From positions 310,001-374,000 of the forward strand of contig JBAOHZ010000009.1 of the NCBI GenBank assembly GCA_037045225.1: a stretch of DNA of 64,000 nt, in the 5' to 3' direction. This document shows positions 1 through 7,833 of this stretch, piece after piece. The notes under the pieces are model-generated. The model was not told the origin of the DNA. It saw only the letters and a program-made list of their open reading frames with translations, and made no database searches. This stretch comes from Nitrospira sp. (lineage in GTDB: Bacteria > Nitrospirota > Nitrospiria > Nitrospirales > Nitrospiraceae). Every line of letters starts with the position of its first letter. Positions within the stretch are counted from its first letter, which is position 1. A program made the position numbers and the translations under genes.

Positions 1-535
1 GTTTCTCGGCGTCCGGTTCGTTGGCCCTGGCCTGCTCGCGGAGCTGCCCGAGCCAATCGACGAACGCGACGAACTCGCTGTCCAAAATACGCTCGAGATC
101 TTCCTTCATGAATCCGGAAAGCGCCGGCGCCTGCCCGCTCGAACTGATCGCCACACGCACATGACCAGAGCTGACGACAGCCGGCATCACCACGTTCGAG
201 ACATCGGGCTGGTCGACCGACCAGATTAGAAACTTCTGTTCGCGAGCCAATCGGATGAGCGAGGTGGAGAGCTCGCGATCATCTCGGATCGTGTTCAAGA
301 CCAGAATGACCGCCTCCAGATCGTTCGCGCGGAAGTGGCGTCCACGATGAATGATCTTGGCCGAAGCGGCCAGTTTACGAAGCACTTCGTGCAGGGTGGG
401 ACTGATCACCGTCACCTTCGCGCCCGACTCCAGGAGCCGCTGCACTTTATCTGCCGCTTCCTCATCACCACCGATCACCAGGACCGGCCACCCACGCACA
501 TCGAGTGAAATTTGAAACCCGGGATTTGCAGCCAT
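1..535 (-). CDS. Precorrin-2 dehydrogenase / sirohydrochlorin ferrochelatase (CysG N-terminal/Met8 type), 3' end outside window
   Basis: Reading the minus strand from an ATG at 533-535 gives an uninterrupted frame to the window edge, so about 178 residues are visible and the C-terminus is missing. The start MAANPGFQISLDVRGWPVLV leads into a Rossmann-type turn (VIGGDEEAADKV, about residues 20-31) where Met8/CysG proteins bind NAD. Further on, the stretches ISSSGQAPALSGFMK and WSVDQPDVSNVVMPA match the family's conserved body. Known family role: NAD-dependent oxidation of precorrin-2 to sirohydrochlorin, often followed by Fe insertion, for siroheme or heme d1 synthesis in the cytoplasm. The CysG methyltransferase domain is not seen, but would lie outside the window if present. 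Confidence 0.85.
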   Translation of the reverse strand, partial: MAANPGFQISLDVRGWPVLVIGGDEEAADKVQRLLESGAKVTVISPTLHEVLRKLAASAKIIHRGRHFRANDLEAVILVLNTIRDDRELSTSLIRLAREQKFLIWSVDQPDVSNVVMPAVVSSGHVRVAISSSGQAPALSGFMKEDLERILDSEFVAFVDWLGQLREQARANEPDAEK

Positions 536-708
536 TTGAATTCATCCTCCAACAAATCGACAACCACGTGAGTGCGTATCATACAACAGCTGATTTGACA
601 GGGTAAACCCGCTCCGCCATTCCCCTTTGTGACTGGAGCTGGGTATAATGCGCCCGCAGTTCAAGGCAGAAACTCTCGGGCTCATGCTGCGCAACAAAGG
701 AGTCTATT

Positions 709-1161
709 GTGGCTGGATATACAGGACGATCCCTGGCGATGGCCGGAGGGATCATCGGCATCGCGGCCGTCGCGGCCTATTTCGGCATCGCCCACATCGG
801 GGAGCCGGATCAAGGCGGCGGATCGATTGCCGGGCAGGTACAGATTGCGCCCAACCTAGTCGACCAGGTCAAACCGACCGATGTGCTGTTCGTCATTGTG
901 CGGCGGCCGACCGGGCCACCGAGACCCATCGCCGCCAAACGAATCGACGCACCGAAATTTCCGGTGCAGTTTGAGATCACAAGTGCCGATGTCATGGTCC
1001 AGGGCACCGAGTTGAAGGGCATGGTGGATGTGATTGCGCGTCTGGATCGCGACGGCCAGGCCGGCCAGGCGCAACCGGGCGATATGGAGGGACGTTACCC
1101 GAAGAATCCGACGTTACCGGGAGGAAAGGACGTGAACATTACCATCGACAAGGTGTACTAA
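709..1161 (+). CDS. Membrane-anchored protein with CcmI/CycH C-terminal-type domain
   Basis: A 150-residue protein starts at GTG 709, with AAAGGAG at 696-702 as ribosome site. Residues ~8-27 form one hydrophobic N-terminal segment. The rest (SIAGQVQIAPNLVDQVKPTD, VLFVIVRR, MVQGTELKG, QPGDMEGRYP) follows the pattern of the periplasmic C-terminal domain of the cytochrome c maturation factor CcmI/CycH: a vs-'P-D-V-F-A-R' strand, then the 'MP..GDL.G' loop. In CcmI this domain binds apocytochrome c. This gene has only one membrane segment and no TPR domain, so it is a stand-alone version. A role in c-type cytochrome handling is inferred from the domain alone. Confidence 0.6.
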   Translation: MAGYTGRSLAMAGGIIGIAAVAAYFGIAHIGEPDQGGGSIAGQVQIAPNLVDQVKPTDVLFVIVRRPTGPPRPIAAKRIDAPKFPVQFEITSADVMVQGTELKGMVDVIARLDRDGQAGQAQPGDMEGRYPKNPTLPGGKDVNITIDKVY

Positions 1162-1251
1162 CCCTGGCGACATATACGAGGCTCACGGTTCAATGCGCAA
1201 TGGAGAAGAGAAGCTATTGCCCATTGCAAAGTGACCAGTAAAAATCGACGG

Positions 1252-1797
1252 CTACGGCTCGGCGGGGTCCGCGTCCAGCTCGAGGTTCCAGTAGAGATAG
1301 TCCCGCCAGCTTTCCGGCGTATTCCGGATCCCGATGGTAATTGTCACGGTGGGACTCCAGCGCGGCTTCACGGGTTTCTTGATCAGACGCATGTTGGCTT
1401 CTTCCGGCGTCCGTCCGCTCTTCCGATTATTGCATCGCCAGCAGGCCGTGACGATGTTCTCCCAGGTCTTCCGTCCGCCTTTGGCAATCGGCACGACATG
1501 GTCGAACGTGAGCTCCTCGGTACGGAACTTGTGTTTGCAGTACTGACAGCAATAGCCGTCGCGCGTAAAAATGTTGATACGGGAAAACTTCACCGCGCGA
1601 TGGCTATCCTTCAGCTTCACCAGCTTCAGAAGGCGCATCACCGAGGGGAGCTTGATCGAGATCGAGATACCGTGGATTTGGCGATCGTAGACTTCGAGGA
1701 CTTCGACCTTCCCCTGCCAGAGCAGAGTAATGGCCTTTTGCCAATGCAGGACACGAAGCGGTTCATAGGTGGAGTTGAGCAACAAGGTCATTTCCAT
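1252..1797 (-). CDS. HNH endonuclease family protein
   Basis: The 181-residue product has a complete HNH/treble-clef module: C84-x2-C87, D99-H100, N114 and C119-x2-C122, with the context FDHVVPIAKGG and ENIVTACWRCNN. The N-terminal ~75 residues (LLNSTYEPLRVLHWQKAI) are typical of the small chromosomal HNH proteins found across many bacteria. The start ATG 1797 has GGAGCC five bases upstream. The family cuts or nicks DNA with one metal ion; the cellular role of this chromosomal subgroup is not established. No methylase or restriction partner is adjacent, so a restriction role is unsupported here. Confidence 0.85.
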   Translation of the reverse strand: MEMTLLLNSTYEPLRVLHWQKAITLLWQGKVEVLEVYDRQIHGISISIKLPSVMRLLKLVKLKDSHRAVKFSRINIFTRDGYCCQYCKHKFRTEELTFDHVVPIAKGGRKTWENIVTACWRCNNRKSGRTPEEANMRLIKKPVKPRWSPTVTITIGIRNTPESWRDYLYWNLELDADPAEP

Positions 1798-1993
1798 AGT
1801 GGCTCCGGCGATCTCCTATGAGTGCACTATTTAGAGGATAGCAAATGACGGCGCTGTTGTGGTCCTTCCCTGAAAATCCCTGCTCAATCTATGCCATATG
1901 CAGCCAATGAAATCAAGCGCTTACGAAATATTCCCACCATGTCACACAATCTTGAGACGACTTGTACCTCGCTGTAACCCGTAGAGGAACCGC

Positions 1994-2320
1994 ATGGATT
2001 TGCGCATCGATTATGTCACCGTCGCCCAGGTGGAACAGGTGCCCCCAGGCACGTGTCGCACCGTTGAAGTCGAGGGAATTTTTCTCGCCCTGTGCAACGT
2101 CGACGGAACCTTTCACGTCGTCGACAATACCTGCCCGCACGCGGGCGGTCCGTTGGGCGAAGGATGCATGGATGGCGAAGTGATCGAATGCCCTTGGCAC
2201 GGATGGCGATTCAATGTCCGTACCGGTGAGCGACCTGAAAATCCGGAGATCCGCGTAGCCTGTGTGGAAGTGCGCGTGCAGGGCACGAACGTGCAGGTGA
2301 GAACGCCCCTCACATTGTAG
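1994..2320 (+). CDS. Rieske [2Fe-2S] ferredoxin (NirD-like)
   Basis: The 108-residue protein carries both Rieske boxes: C47-P-H49 (TCPHAGGPLG) and C66-P-W-H69 (ECPWHGWRF), which ligate a [2Fe-2S] cluster through two Cys and two His. There is no signal peptide or membrane segment, so it is a soluble cytoplasmic electron carrier or a small subunit of the NirD / aromatic dioxygenase ferredoxin type. No nitrite reductase or oxygenase large subunit is next to it, so the partner is unknown. The 3' end overlaps the convergent gene that follows by 11 bases. Confidence 0.9.
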   Translation: MDLRIDYVTVAQVEQVPPGTCRTVEVEGIFLALCNVDGTFHVVDNTCPHAGGPLGEGCMDGEVIECPWHGWRFNVRTGERPENPEIRVACVEVRVQGTNVQVRTPLTL

Positions 2321-2765
2321 GCGGGAACGGAGGGACCTCACCGCCCGGCGCACGCGGGCGTCCACTATCCGGGCCTTCCGGCATCAACCCATCGGCCGGC
2401 AAGGAGGCCGCATTGACGCGCTTCGTAGCCAGATCCACATGCCAGATAAAATCCCGTTCGAACCACTGTGTGCTCCCCTGCTCCCGCATGTAGATCCGGA
2501 CCTCATAGCGCTGACCGTCCTGCTTGATCACCTTCCACTCTCCCAAGCGTAATCCCAACTTCCGGTTCTCCTGAATACGGACCCGCTCGTTGAATGCCTG
2601 AAGAATCGTCGGATACCCGGCGGCCCGGTGGGTTTGCACCAACGCAAGGGCCTCGGCCGCCTGCGGATCGATCATCGGATTGAGGCCAGGTGGTTTCATC
2701 CACCAGTAGGCCAGCCCTCCAGTCAGGAGAAGCGCGAGCACGGTGTAATGGATCACTTTACTCAT
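2310..2765 (-). CDS. Hypothetical protein with N-terminal membrane anchor
   Basis: A 151-residue protein with one hydrophobic segment at about residues 6-22 (IHYTVLALLLTGGLAYWWM) and a soluble remainder. The C-terminal ~30 residues are rich in Pro and Gly (GRPRAPGGEVPPFPPTM), suggesting a disordered tail. The middle, with alternating polar and aromatic residues (YEVRIYMREQGSTQWFERDF), looks like beta structure. No family recognised. It converges on the Rieske gene with an 11-base 3' overlap. Confidence 0.6.
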   Translation of the reverse strand: MSKVIHYTVLALLLTGGLAYWWMKPPGLNPMIDPQAAEALALVQTHRAAGYPTILQAFNERVRIQENRKLGLRLGEWKVIKQDGQRYEVRIYMREQGSTQWFERDFIWHVDLATKRVNAASLPADGLMPEGPDSGRPRAPGGEVPPFPPTM

Positions 2766-2967
2766 AGGTCGTCACACTAGACTGCCGATAGATGGTTGAT
2801 GAATTTGTCATCATAGGTGGCGTGTGAATTCACTGTCAATCGTCGGACCACAGCGAGAGGCGGTGAAGCCGGCGACACAGAGAGACCGCTGAGCTTGACA
2901 AGGTTGCGCAACGCTATGGTACAAGTATCGGTCAACCTTCGCGACATAACCGGAGTCTCACCGTTCA

Positions 2968-3411
2968 ATGAAGTTCTTCTTTTACGCGGACAATTTGAAC
3001 CTGTCTCAACTCAAGCGTCGCGCCCCGGAACACAAGTTTATTTTTACGGCGTACCTTCCCGACCATAGCGTTCAGTTCTGCCGCTGGTCGACGCAATGGC
3101 GATGTGGCCTGGCGAGCGTGATTCCGTCGCCGGGGGAAAAAGTCTGGGGAGCCGTCTTCGAAATCACCGACGAAGATCTCAAGATCCTCGACGAATTCGA
3201 GGGCGACGTACCGCAGGGAGCCTACCGGCATCTGCCTGTCACCGTCATCACGGAAGAAGGCGAAAAGTTGTTGGTCACCACCCATGCGGCCACCCCCATC
3301 GGCAAATTCAAGCCGAAAGAGCATTACATCGATTGGGTTCTCAAGGGCATCAAGCAGTGGAAGTTGCCTGAAGAATGCGCCGAGCAGTGGAAAGCCTATA
3401 AGCCGGCCTGA
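2968..3411 (+). CDS. Gamma-glutamylcyclotransferase-like protein
   Basis: A 147-residue protein starts at ATG 2968. It has the GGCT/AIG2-like layout: an N-terminal strand FFYADNLNLSQLKRRAPEHK (in place of the usual YFAYGSNL), then WGAVFEITDEDLKILDEFEG and YIDWVLKGIKQWKLPEE. The pattern 'V.F.I...DL..LD..EG' is the family signature, and the Glu of DEFEG is in the region of the catalytic acid. Family members cyclise gamma-glutamyl amines or degrade glutathione-related compounds. The altered glycine loop (ADNL for GSNL) makes the exact activity uncertain. Confidence 0.7.
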   Translation: MKFFFYADNLNLSQLKRRAPEHKFIFTAYLPDHSVQFCRWSTQWRCGLASVIPSPGEKVWGAVFEITDEDLKILDEFEGDVPQGAYRHLPVTVITEEGEKLLVTTHAATPIGKFKPKEHYIDWVLKGIKQWKLPEECAEQWKAYKPA

Positions 3412-3460
3412 CGAACTCACACAATCTTCACTCACCCCATAACCTTACATTGAGGTCACG

Positions 3461-3787
3461 ATGCCAAAACCGAAGTATCATATCCTTGTGTGCACGAACG
3501 CCCGTCCGCCCGGTCACCCGAAACCGTCCTGCGGCGGCCAGGGTTCCGCGCAACTGCTCATGTCGTTCAACATGGGTCTCATGCAGCGCGGCATCATGCC
3601 CGGCGAAGTCCTCGTCACAGGCTCCTCCTGCCTGGGCCCCTGCGAGCAGGGACCGACCGTCGTGGTGTACCCGGACAACACGTGGTATTCCAAGGTCACC
3701 GAAGCCGATGTTGCTACGATTCTCGATGAACACATCAAGGGCGGCAAGCCGGCCGAAAAGTTGAATCCGAATAGCATCTGGAAGTAA
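3461..3787 (+). CDS. Thioredoxin-like [2Fe-2S] ferredoxin
   Basis: The 108-residue protein has the four-cysteine layout of the shethna/NuoE-type thioredoxin-like ferredoxins: Cys11 in HILVCTNARPPG, Cys24 in KPSCGGQG, and the SSCLGPCEQGP pair near residues 57-61, followed by VVVYPDNTWY. These ligate one [2Fe-2S] cluster in a soluble cytoplasmic carrier. GAGG precedes ATG 3461. It is co-directional with the GGCT-like gene 50 bases upstream, so they may be co-transcribed. The redox partner is unknown. Confidence 0.88.
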   Translation: MPKPKYHILVCTNARPPGHPKPSCGGQGSAQLLMSFNMGLMQRGIMPGEVLVTGSSCLGPCEQGPTVVVYPDNTWYSKVTEADVATILDEHIKGGKPAEKLNPNSIWK

Positions 3788-3810
3788 CTCAGCAACATCT
3801 TTTTCTTTGC

Positions 3811-3932
3811 GGATGATGAACATGCCTTCCAGCATCGTGCTCAGCTCCTCAAACTTTTCAACGTACCCCTGAGGGTACGCCTCCCGGTTTGAGTTGCCTG
3901 CGGCCTTGCTGGAAAAGCATTTTCATCATCCC
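3811..3932. repeat. Family A palindromic repeat, copy 1
   Basis: Inverted ends GGATGATGAACATGCCTTCC / GGAAAAGCATTTTCATCATCC enclose the internal motifs shared by the family: GGTACGCCTCCCGG and TGCGGCCTTGC, read here on the opposite strand from most copies. The centre is a short hairpin, GTACCCCTGAGGGTAC. It lies between the ferredoxin gene and moaB. Confidence 0.8.
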
Positions 3933-3941
3933 ATTGCCATC

Positions 3942-4454
3942 ATGTCCACCCCAAGCCACAAAGAACACAAACACCACGCCCCACGCTCCATCGGATGCAT
4001 GGTCATTACCTGCAGCGACACCCGCACACCTGAGACCGACACCAGCGGCCAGTTGATCCAACAGTTGCTCAAGGACAAGGGCCACCACATCGCTGCCTAT
4101 CATCTCGTAAAAGACGAACCGGCGCAGATCAAGGCGCGGATCGCCGAAGGCATCACCGACGAGTCCGTACAGGCCATCATCATCAACGGCGGAACTGGGA
4201 TCTCCCGGCGGGATTCGACGTTTGAGGCGGTGGATGCGATGCTGGAAAAACGGCTGGATGGATTCGGCGAAGTGTTTCGCTATCTGACCTATCAGGACAT
4301 CGGCTCACCGGCCATCATGAGCCGGGCCACCGCCGGCATCATCAAGGGCCGCATCCTCTTCTCCACTCCGGGATCAGAAAATGCCGTGCGCCTGGCGATG
4401 GAAAAACTCATCCTGCCCGAACTGGGCCACCTCGTCAAAGAACTCACCAAATAG
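3942..4454 (+). CDS. moaB: Molybdenum cofactor biosynthesis protein B (MoaB/Mog family)
   Basis: From ATG 3942 this encodes 170 residues with the MoCF-binding fold: VITCSDTRTPETDTSG, IIINGGTGISRRDSTFEAV and a glycine-rich GSPAIMSRATAGI loop. The family binds molybdopterin and adenylylates it, or is a MoaB paralogue, in the cytoplasm. The frame stays open further upstream to 3894, but those residues are encoded by the family A repeat, so 3942 is preferred although no clear ribosome site precedes it. It could supply cofactor to the FdhF-like enzyme encoded at 43-46 kb. Confidence 0.88.
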   Translation: MSTPSHKEHKHHAPRSIGCMVITCSDTRTPETDTSGQLIQQLLKDKGHHIAAYHLVKDEPAQIKARIAEGITDESVQAIIINGGTGISRRDSTFEAVDAMLEKRLDGFGEVFRYLTYQDIGSPAIMSRATAGIIKGRILFSTPGSENAVRLAMEKLILPELGHLVKELTK

Positions 4455-4556
4455 TCGTGAAGCGTGAAGCGCGCGCCCCGACTGGAGCAGTCCAACGGAG
4501 TACGGCGTGAGGATTGTCTTCAGATAAAATCAGACTCGGCGACCTAGAATATTCAC

Positions 4557-4678
4557 GGCTGCTCAAAACGGTGCTCCAACCAAGCGGCAGGAAGAACGGC
4601 GACTGAGGCGTACCCTGGCGGCACGTCGCGGGGAGCCGTGCGACCGAGAACGAAGTTGGAGACCGTTTCAGCATCCGC
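4557..4678. repeat. Family A palindromic repeat, copy 2
   Basis: Begins GGCTGCTCAAAACGGTGCTC and ends GAGACCGTTTCAGCATCCG, an imperfect inverted pair. The interior has ACTGAGGCGTACCCTGGCGG and CGACCGAGAACG as in the other copies. Copies 2 and 3 lie head to tail between the convergent moaB and CBS genes. Confidence 0.8.
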
Positions 4679-4686
4679 CCGCTGAA

Positions 4687-4807
4687 GGATGTTCAAAACG
4701 GCCTTCCAGCAAGGCCGCAGGCAAAGCAAAACCGGAGGCGTACCCGTAGAGTACGTTGAGGATTTTGATGAGCCGAGAACGATGCTGGAGACCGTTTTCA
4801 ACATCCG
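4687..4807. repeat. Family A palindromic repeat, copy 3
   Basis: Ends are GGATGTTCAAAACGGCCTTC and GAGACCGTTTTCAACATCC, with the internal AAGGCCGCAGGCAAAGC and ACCGGAGGCGTACCCGTAG. This is the Nitrospira-window consensus form with the 'TGAGGATTTTGATGA' strand. It ends within two bases of the CBS gene stop codon. Confidence 0.85.
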
Positions 4808-4808
4808 A

Positions 4809-5243
4809 TTAGTCTTGCGAGATCTTCGGCTCAGAATACGTCTGATTCGCCGCGATGTTCGATTGGGCGTATCGCTTGTAGTGCATCAAGAGATCGCGCA
4901 CCGACACGACGCCAACGATCGAGCCCCCCTTGGTCACCGCAAGGTGACGGACGCCGAGATCGCCCATCATATCCTGCGCGTCATCGACCGACTTGTTGCT
5001 CTCGATGGTGCAGAGCGGGGTGGTCATGATCTTATCGACCGTGAGTTTCGAGACGTCCTGGCTGGTCGCCAGTCCCTTGCGGACAAGATCCGTGTCGGTG
5101 ACAATCCCCACATGGTTCTTCCCCTTCTTGATCAGAAGCGAACCGACACGCAATTCGCGCATCTTTTTCGCCGCACCGCGAATCGACATCGTCGGACCAA
5201 TGCTCTGAGGTTTCTTGTTCATAATTTGCGCAACGCTTGCCAT
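4809..5243 (-). CDS. CBS domain-pair protein
   Basis: The 144-residue protein consists of two CBS motifs. The first covers about residues 1-60 (SIRGAAKKMRELRVGSLLI, HVGIVTDTDLVRKGL). The second covers 66-128 (SVDDAQDMMGDLGVRHLAV, IVGVVSVRDLLMHY). Stand-alone CBS pairs form dimers that bind AMP, ATP, NADH or SAM and modulate other proteins. AAAGG precedes ATG 5243. No catalytic domain is fused and the target is unknown. Confidence 0.92.
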   Translation of the reverse strand: MASVAQIMNKKPQSIGPTMSIRGAAKKMRELRVGSLLIKKGKNHVGIVTDTDLVRKGLATSQDVSKLTVDKIMTTPLCTIESNKSVDDAQDMMGDLGVRHLAVTKGGSIVGVVSVRDLLMHYKRYAQSNIAANQTYSEPKISQD

Positions 5244-5293
5244 GTCACATACCTTTCTGCCCGTTGGGACAAGAGAGCCACTAATAAAACCGA

Positions 5294-6325
5294 TTATGAA
5301 ACGCTCAACACGATCTTACCAAAAAACTTTCGATTCAGAAGATATTCTTGCGCAGCCTTCGCTTCGGACAGCGGGAACGTCCGGTCGATCACCGGCTGCA
5401 ACCTGCCCTGGCCGACCAACTGAGCGGCCTTGAGCAATTCACTCTGCGTCCCCATGTAGGAGCCACGAATCGTGAGCTGCCTCGAATATACATGCCGCAG
5501 ATCGAGTTTCACCTCCGCGCCCGTCGTCGCGCCACAGGTCACCAACCGACCGCCTTTGGCCAAGGAATCGATACACTGCACCCATACCTCCGGGCCGATG
5601 TGTTCGATCACCACATCCACTCCGCGTCGGTGGGTCAGCTCCCGCACCCGCTGGCTCACCTGCTCGCGAGTGTGATTGATGACCTCATCGGCACCGAGCG
5701 CCTTGGCCTTTGCGGCCTTGTCATCACTCCCGACCGTGGTCAGCACACGGGCGCCGGCAAGCTTGGCCATCTGGATCGCCATGTGCCCCACCCCGCTCCC
5801 CGCGCCCATAATCAACACGTCTTCACCGGGTTGCAGAGCGGCCAACCCGAACAACATATGCCAGGCGGTGACCGATACCAACGGAAATGCGGCAGCCTGC
5901 TCGAAGCTCAACGCACCGGGAATCGGGAACACATTCCGCGCCGGCACCTTCACGTACTCGGCATACCCGCCATGACACATCGCCCCGATCAACCCGTAGG
6001 AGCGGCACATGTTGTCGCGCCCGGCGAGGCATTGCTCGCAATGCCCGCAGCCGACCCCTGGAGAGACATACACGCGTTCGCCCTCGGCAACCCCTTCCAC
6101 ATGCGCACCGATCTGCTGTACCACGCCGGCAATGTCCGAGCCGAGGATATGCGGAAGCGGCATCGGATAGGCGGGACTGCCCTGCCGAATCCAGATGTCG
6201 AGATGGTTCAAGGCGCAGGCTTTGACCCGCACCAGCACTTCATCGACGCCGATCGTCGGCATCGGCATCTCTTGATACTGCAGCTTCCCCGGCCCGCCAT
6301 GTTCGTGGAACACCACTGCATTCAT
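5294..6325 (-). CDS. Zinc-dependent alcohol dehydrogenase / quinone reductase (MDR family)
   Basis: Start ATG 6325 has GGAGG seven bases upstream; the frame extends to 6397 but without support. The 343-residue product has the MDR architecture. The N-terminal GroES-like domain has HILGSDIAGVV and the structural-zinc cysteines GCGHCEQCLAGRDNMC. The Rossmann domain has MGAGSGVGHMAIQMAKLAGA. It oxidises or reduces alcohols, aldehydes or quinones with NAD(P)H; the substrate cannot be told from sequence. It is followed upstream by phzF on the same strand, 90 bases away. Confidence 0.88.
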   Translation of the reverse strand: MNAVVFHEHGGPGKLQYQEMPMPTIGVDEVLVRVKACALNHLDIWIRQGSPAYPMPLPHILGSDIAGVVQQIGAHVEGVAEGERVYVSPGVGCGHCEQCLAGRDNMCRSYGLIGAMCHGGYAEYVKVPARNVFPIPGALSFEQAAAFPLVSVTAWHMLFGLAALQPGEDVLIMGAGSGVGHMAIQMAKLAGARVLTTVGSDDKAAKAKALGADEVINHTREQVSQRVRELTHRRGVDVVIEHIGPEVWVQCIDSLAKGGRLVTCGATTGAEVKLDLRHVYSRQLTIRGSYMGTQSELLKAAQLVGQGRLQPVIDRTFPLSEAKAAQEYLLNRKFFGKIVLSVS

Positions 6326-6415
6326 GCATCCTCCAAGCAAAGAAGGCTGACTCTGCAACCATCGACGTTCAATGCCTGATTCGTGCGAATCGCACATGAA
6401 CGATTGAACATGCCT

Positions 6416-7345
6416 CTAGAAGGTAAGGGTTCCCTCCACCACCATCGTCGCCTGTCCTCCAACGGTCACGGACTGAATCACATCGTCATCAGAATCCACT
6501 TGAATGAGGATGCGGGATGGACGATCGATCTCGTACCCCTGCTCGGCGGTAATCTCGGTCGACGGCCTGATATCCACCACACCATGCTGAACCAGATAGG
6601 CACCCAACGCGCCACTGGCGCTTCCGGTCGCCGGATCTTCCACGATGCCGATCAAGGGAGCGAACATCCGCGTATGCACGCTGGAAGACTGTTCGACGGT
6701 CATCGTGCTGAACACCATGATGCCGTTGGCGCCGTACTGCTGAGACAGGTCCGCAATGGCCGCGACGTCGGGAACGATCTGCCGCACCGCCGTGAGCGTC
6801 CGCACCGGCACGATGATGACCGGCAACCCGGTGGAGACAACCTGCACCGGGAAGCGGGTTTCGGAAATCGCAGCCTTCGTAATCCCCAATCCGCGGGCGA
6901 TCGCAAATAACGCCTCCGGCTCATCGATCACATCCAGAAACTGCGGGCTCGGCTGCGCCATGACCACGCGCTCAATCACGCCATTGCAGGTGTGGATGTC
7001 GACAGGGAAGAGCCCGAGATTACATTCCTGCAGCACCCGCGTGACCGGCTCTCGAAGCGCGAGCCGGTCCAAGGTGGCCAGCACAAAAAAAGTCCCGATC
7101 ACCGGATGCCCGGCAAAAGGGATTTCCTGTGTCGGGGTGAAGATGCGCATCTTCACGACGGCGGCCTTGTCCGTCGGGGGAAACACGAATACGGTTTCGG
7201 AGAGATTCATTTCGCGGGCGATCTGCTGCAATTCCACGTCGGTCAGGCCATCCGCATCGGGAAACACGGCGACCGGATTCCCGCCGAACGGTTCATCGGT
7301 GAACACATCGGCTTGATAGAACTGCAATCGCCTCGGACCAGGCAT
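6416..7345 (-). CDS. PhzF-family isomerase/epimerase
   Basis: The 309-residue length and motifs fit PhzF: FYQADVFTDEPFGGNPVAVF at the N-terminus, the catalytic Glu in MNLSETVFV, FTPTQEIPFAGHPVIGTFF, and GIVEDPATGSASGALGAYL near the C-terminus. The fold is that of diaminopimelate epimerase. PhzF itself isomerises a phenazine precursor, but most homologues have unknown substrates, and no other phenazine genes are present here, so only the family is assigned. Confidence 0.9.
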   Translation of the reverse strand: MPGPRRLQFYQADVFTDEPFGGNPVAVFPDADGLTDVELQQIAREMNLSETVFVFPPTDKAAVVKMRIFTPTQEIPFAGHPVIGTFFVLATLDRLALREPVTRVLQECNLGLFPVDIHTCNGVIERVVMAQPSPQFLDVIDEPEALFAIARGLGITKAAISETRFPVQVVSTGLPVIIVPVRTLTAVRQIVPDVAAIADLSQQYGANGIMVFSTMTVEQSSSVHTRMFAPLIGIVEDPATGSASGALGAYLVQHGVVDIRPSTEITAEQGYEIDRPSRILIQVDSDDDVIQSVTVGGQATMVVEGTLTF

Positions 7346-7517
7346 ACATTCCTCACAAAAGATGTTGGCGGCATGTTGCCCCGAGTCGGTATTTTTTGCA
7401 AGGGGGTTAGAGAGCGACGCAGCTCAGCGGAAAGGTATTTCGATGCGAATTTTGAAGGCGCATCGAACGGTGCGCATGTCGGACCACTCCGTGTTACGAC
7501 CCCATGATTCCCTCCCA

Positions 7518-7600
7518 GCCCGGCTGCTCAAAACGGCGTCTACCAAGGCCGCAGGGAGGAACGCCACCCAGAACGCCAGGAAATGCTGTCTTCATCTTCT
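7518..7600. repeat. Family A repeat, copy 4 (truncated)
   Basis: The left half GCCCGGCTGCTCAAAACGGC, CTACCAAGGCCGCAGGGAG is nearly identical to copy 6 at 7699. It then degenerates and lacks the right inverted end. Confidence 0.65.
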
Positions 7601-7617
7601 GGTATTCGCATTTCGAA

Positions 7618-7677
7618 GGCTGGTCAAAACGGCGTCCCGCTAGGCCGCAAGCGAGTTAAAACCGGAGGCGTACTCGA
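7618..7677. repeat. Family A repeat, copy 5 (truncated)
   Basis: GGCTGGTCAAAACGGCGTCC, AGGCCGCAAGCG and AAAACCGGAGGCGTACTCG match the left half of the family. The right half is missing. Together with copies 4 and 6 this fills the gap between phzF and the radical SAM gene. Confidence 0.6.
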
Positions 7678-7698
7678 CATCCATCCTAACCCGCCCTC

Positions 7699-7832
7699 AG
7701 CCCGGCTGCTCAAAACGGCGTCTACCAAGGCCGCAGGGAGCGTGGCGACTGAGGCGTACCCTTGCGGTACGTCGCAGGGAGACAGGTGACCGAGAACGCA
7801 GGGAGAGGGCGTTTTGAGCAGTCGGCCAGCCG
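7699..7832. repeat. Family A palindromic repeat, copy 6
   Basis: Full copy with inverted ends GGCTGCTCAAAACGGCGTC / GGGCGTTTTGAGCAGTCGG and a central GTACCCTTGCGGTAC hairpin. It stops about two bases short of the stop codon of the radical SAM gene at 7834. Confidence 0.85.
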
Positions 7833-7833
7833 G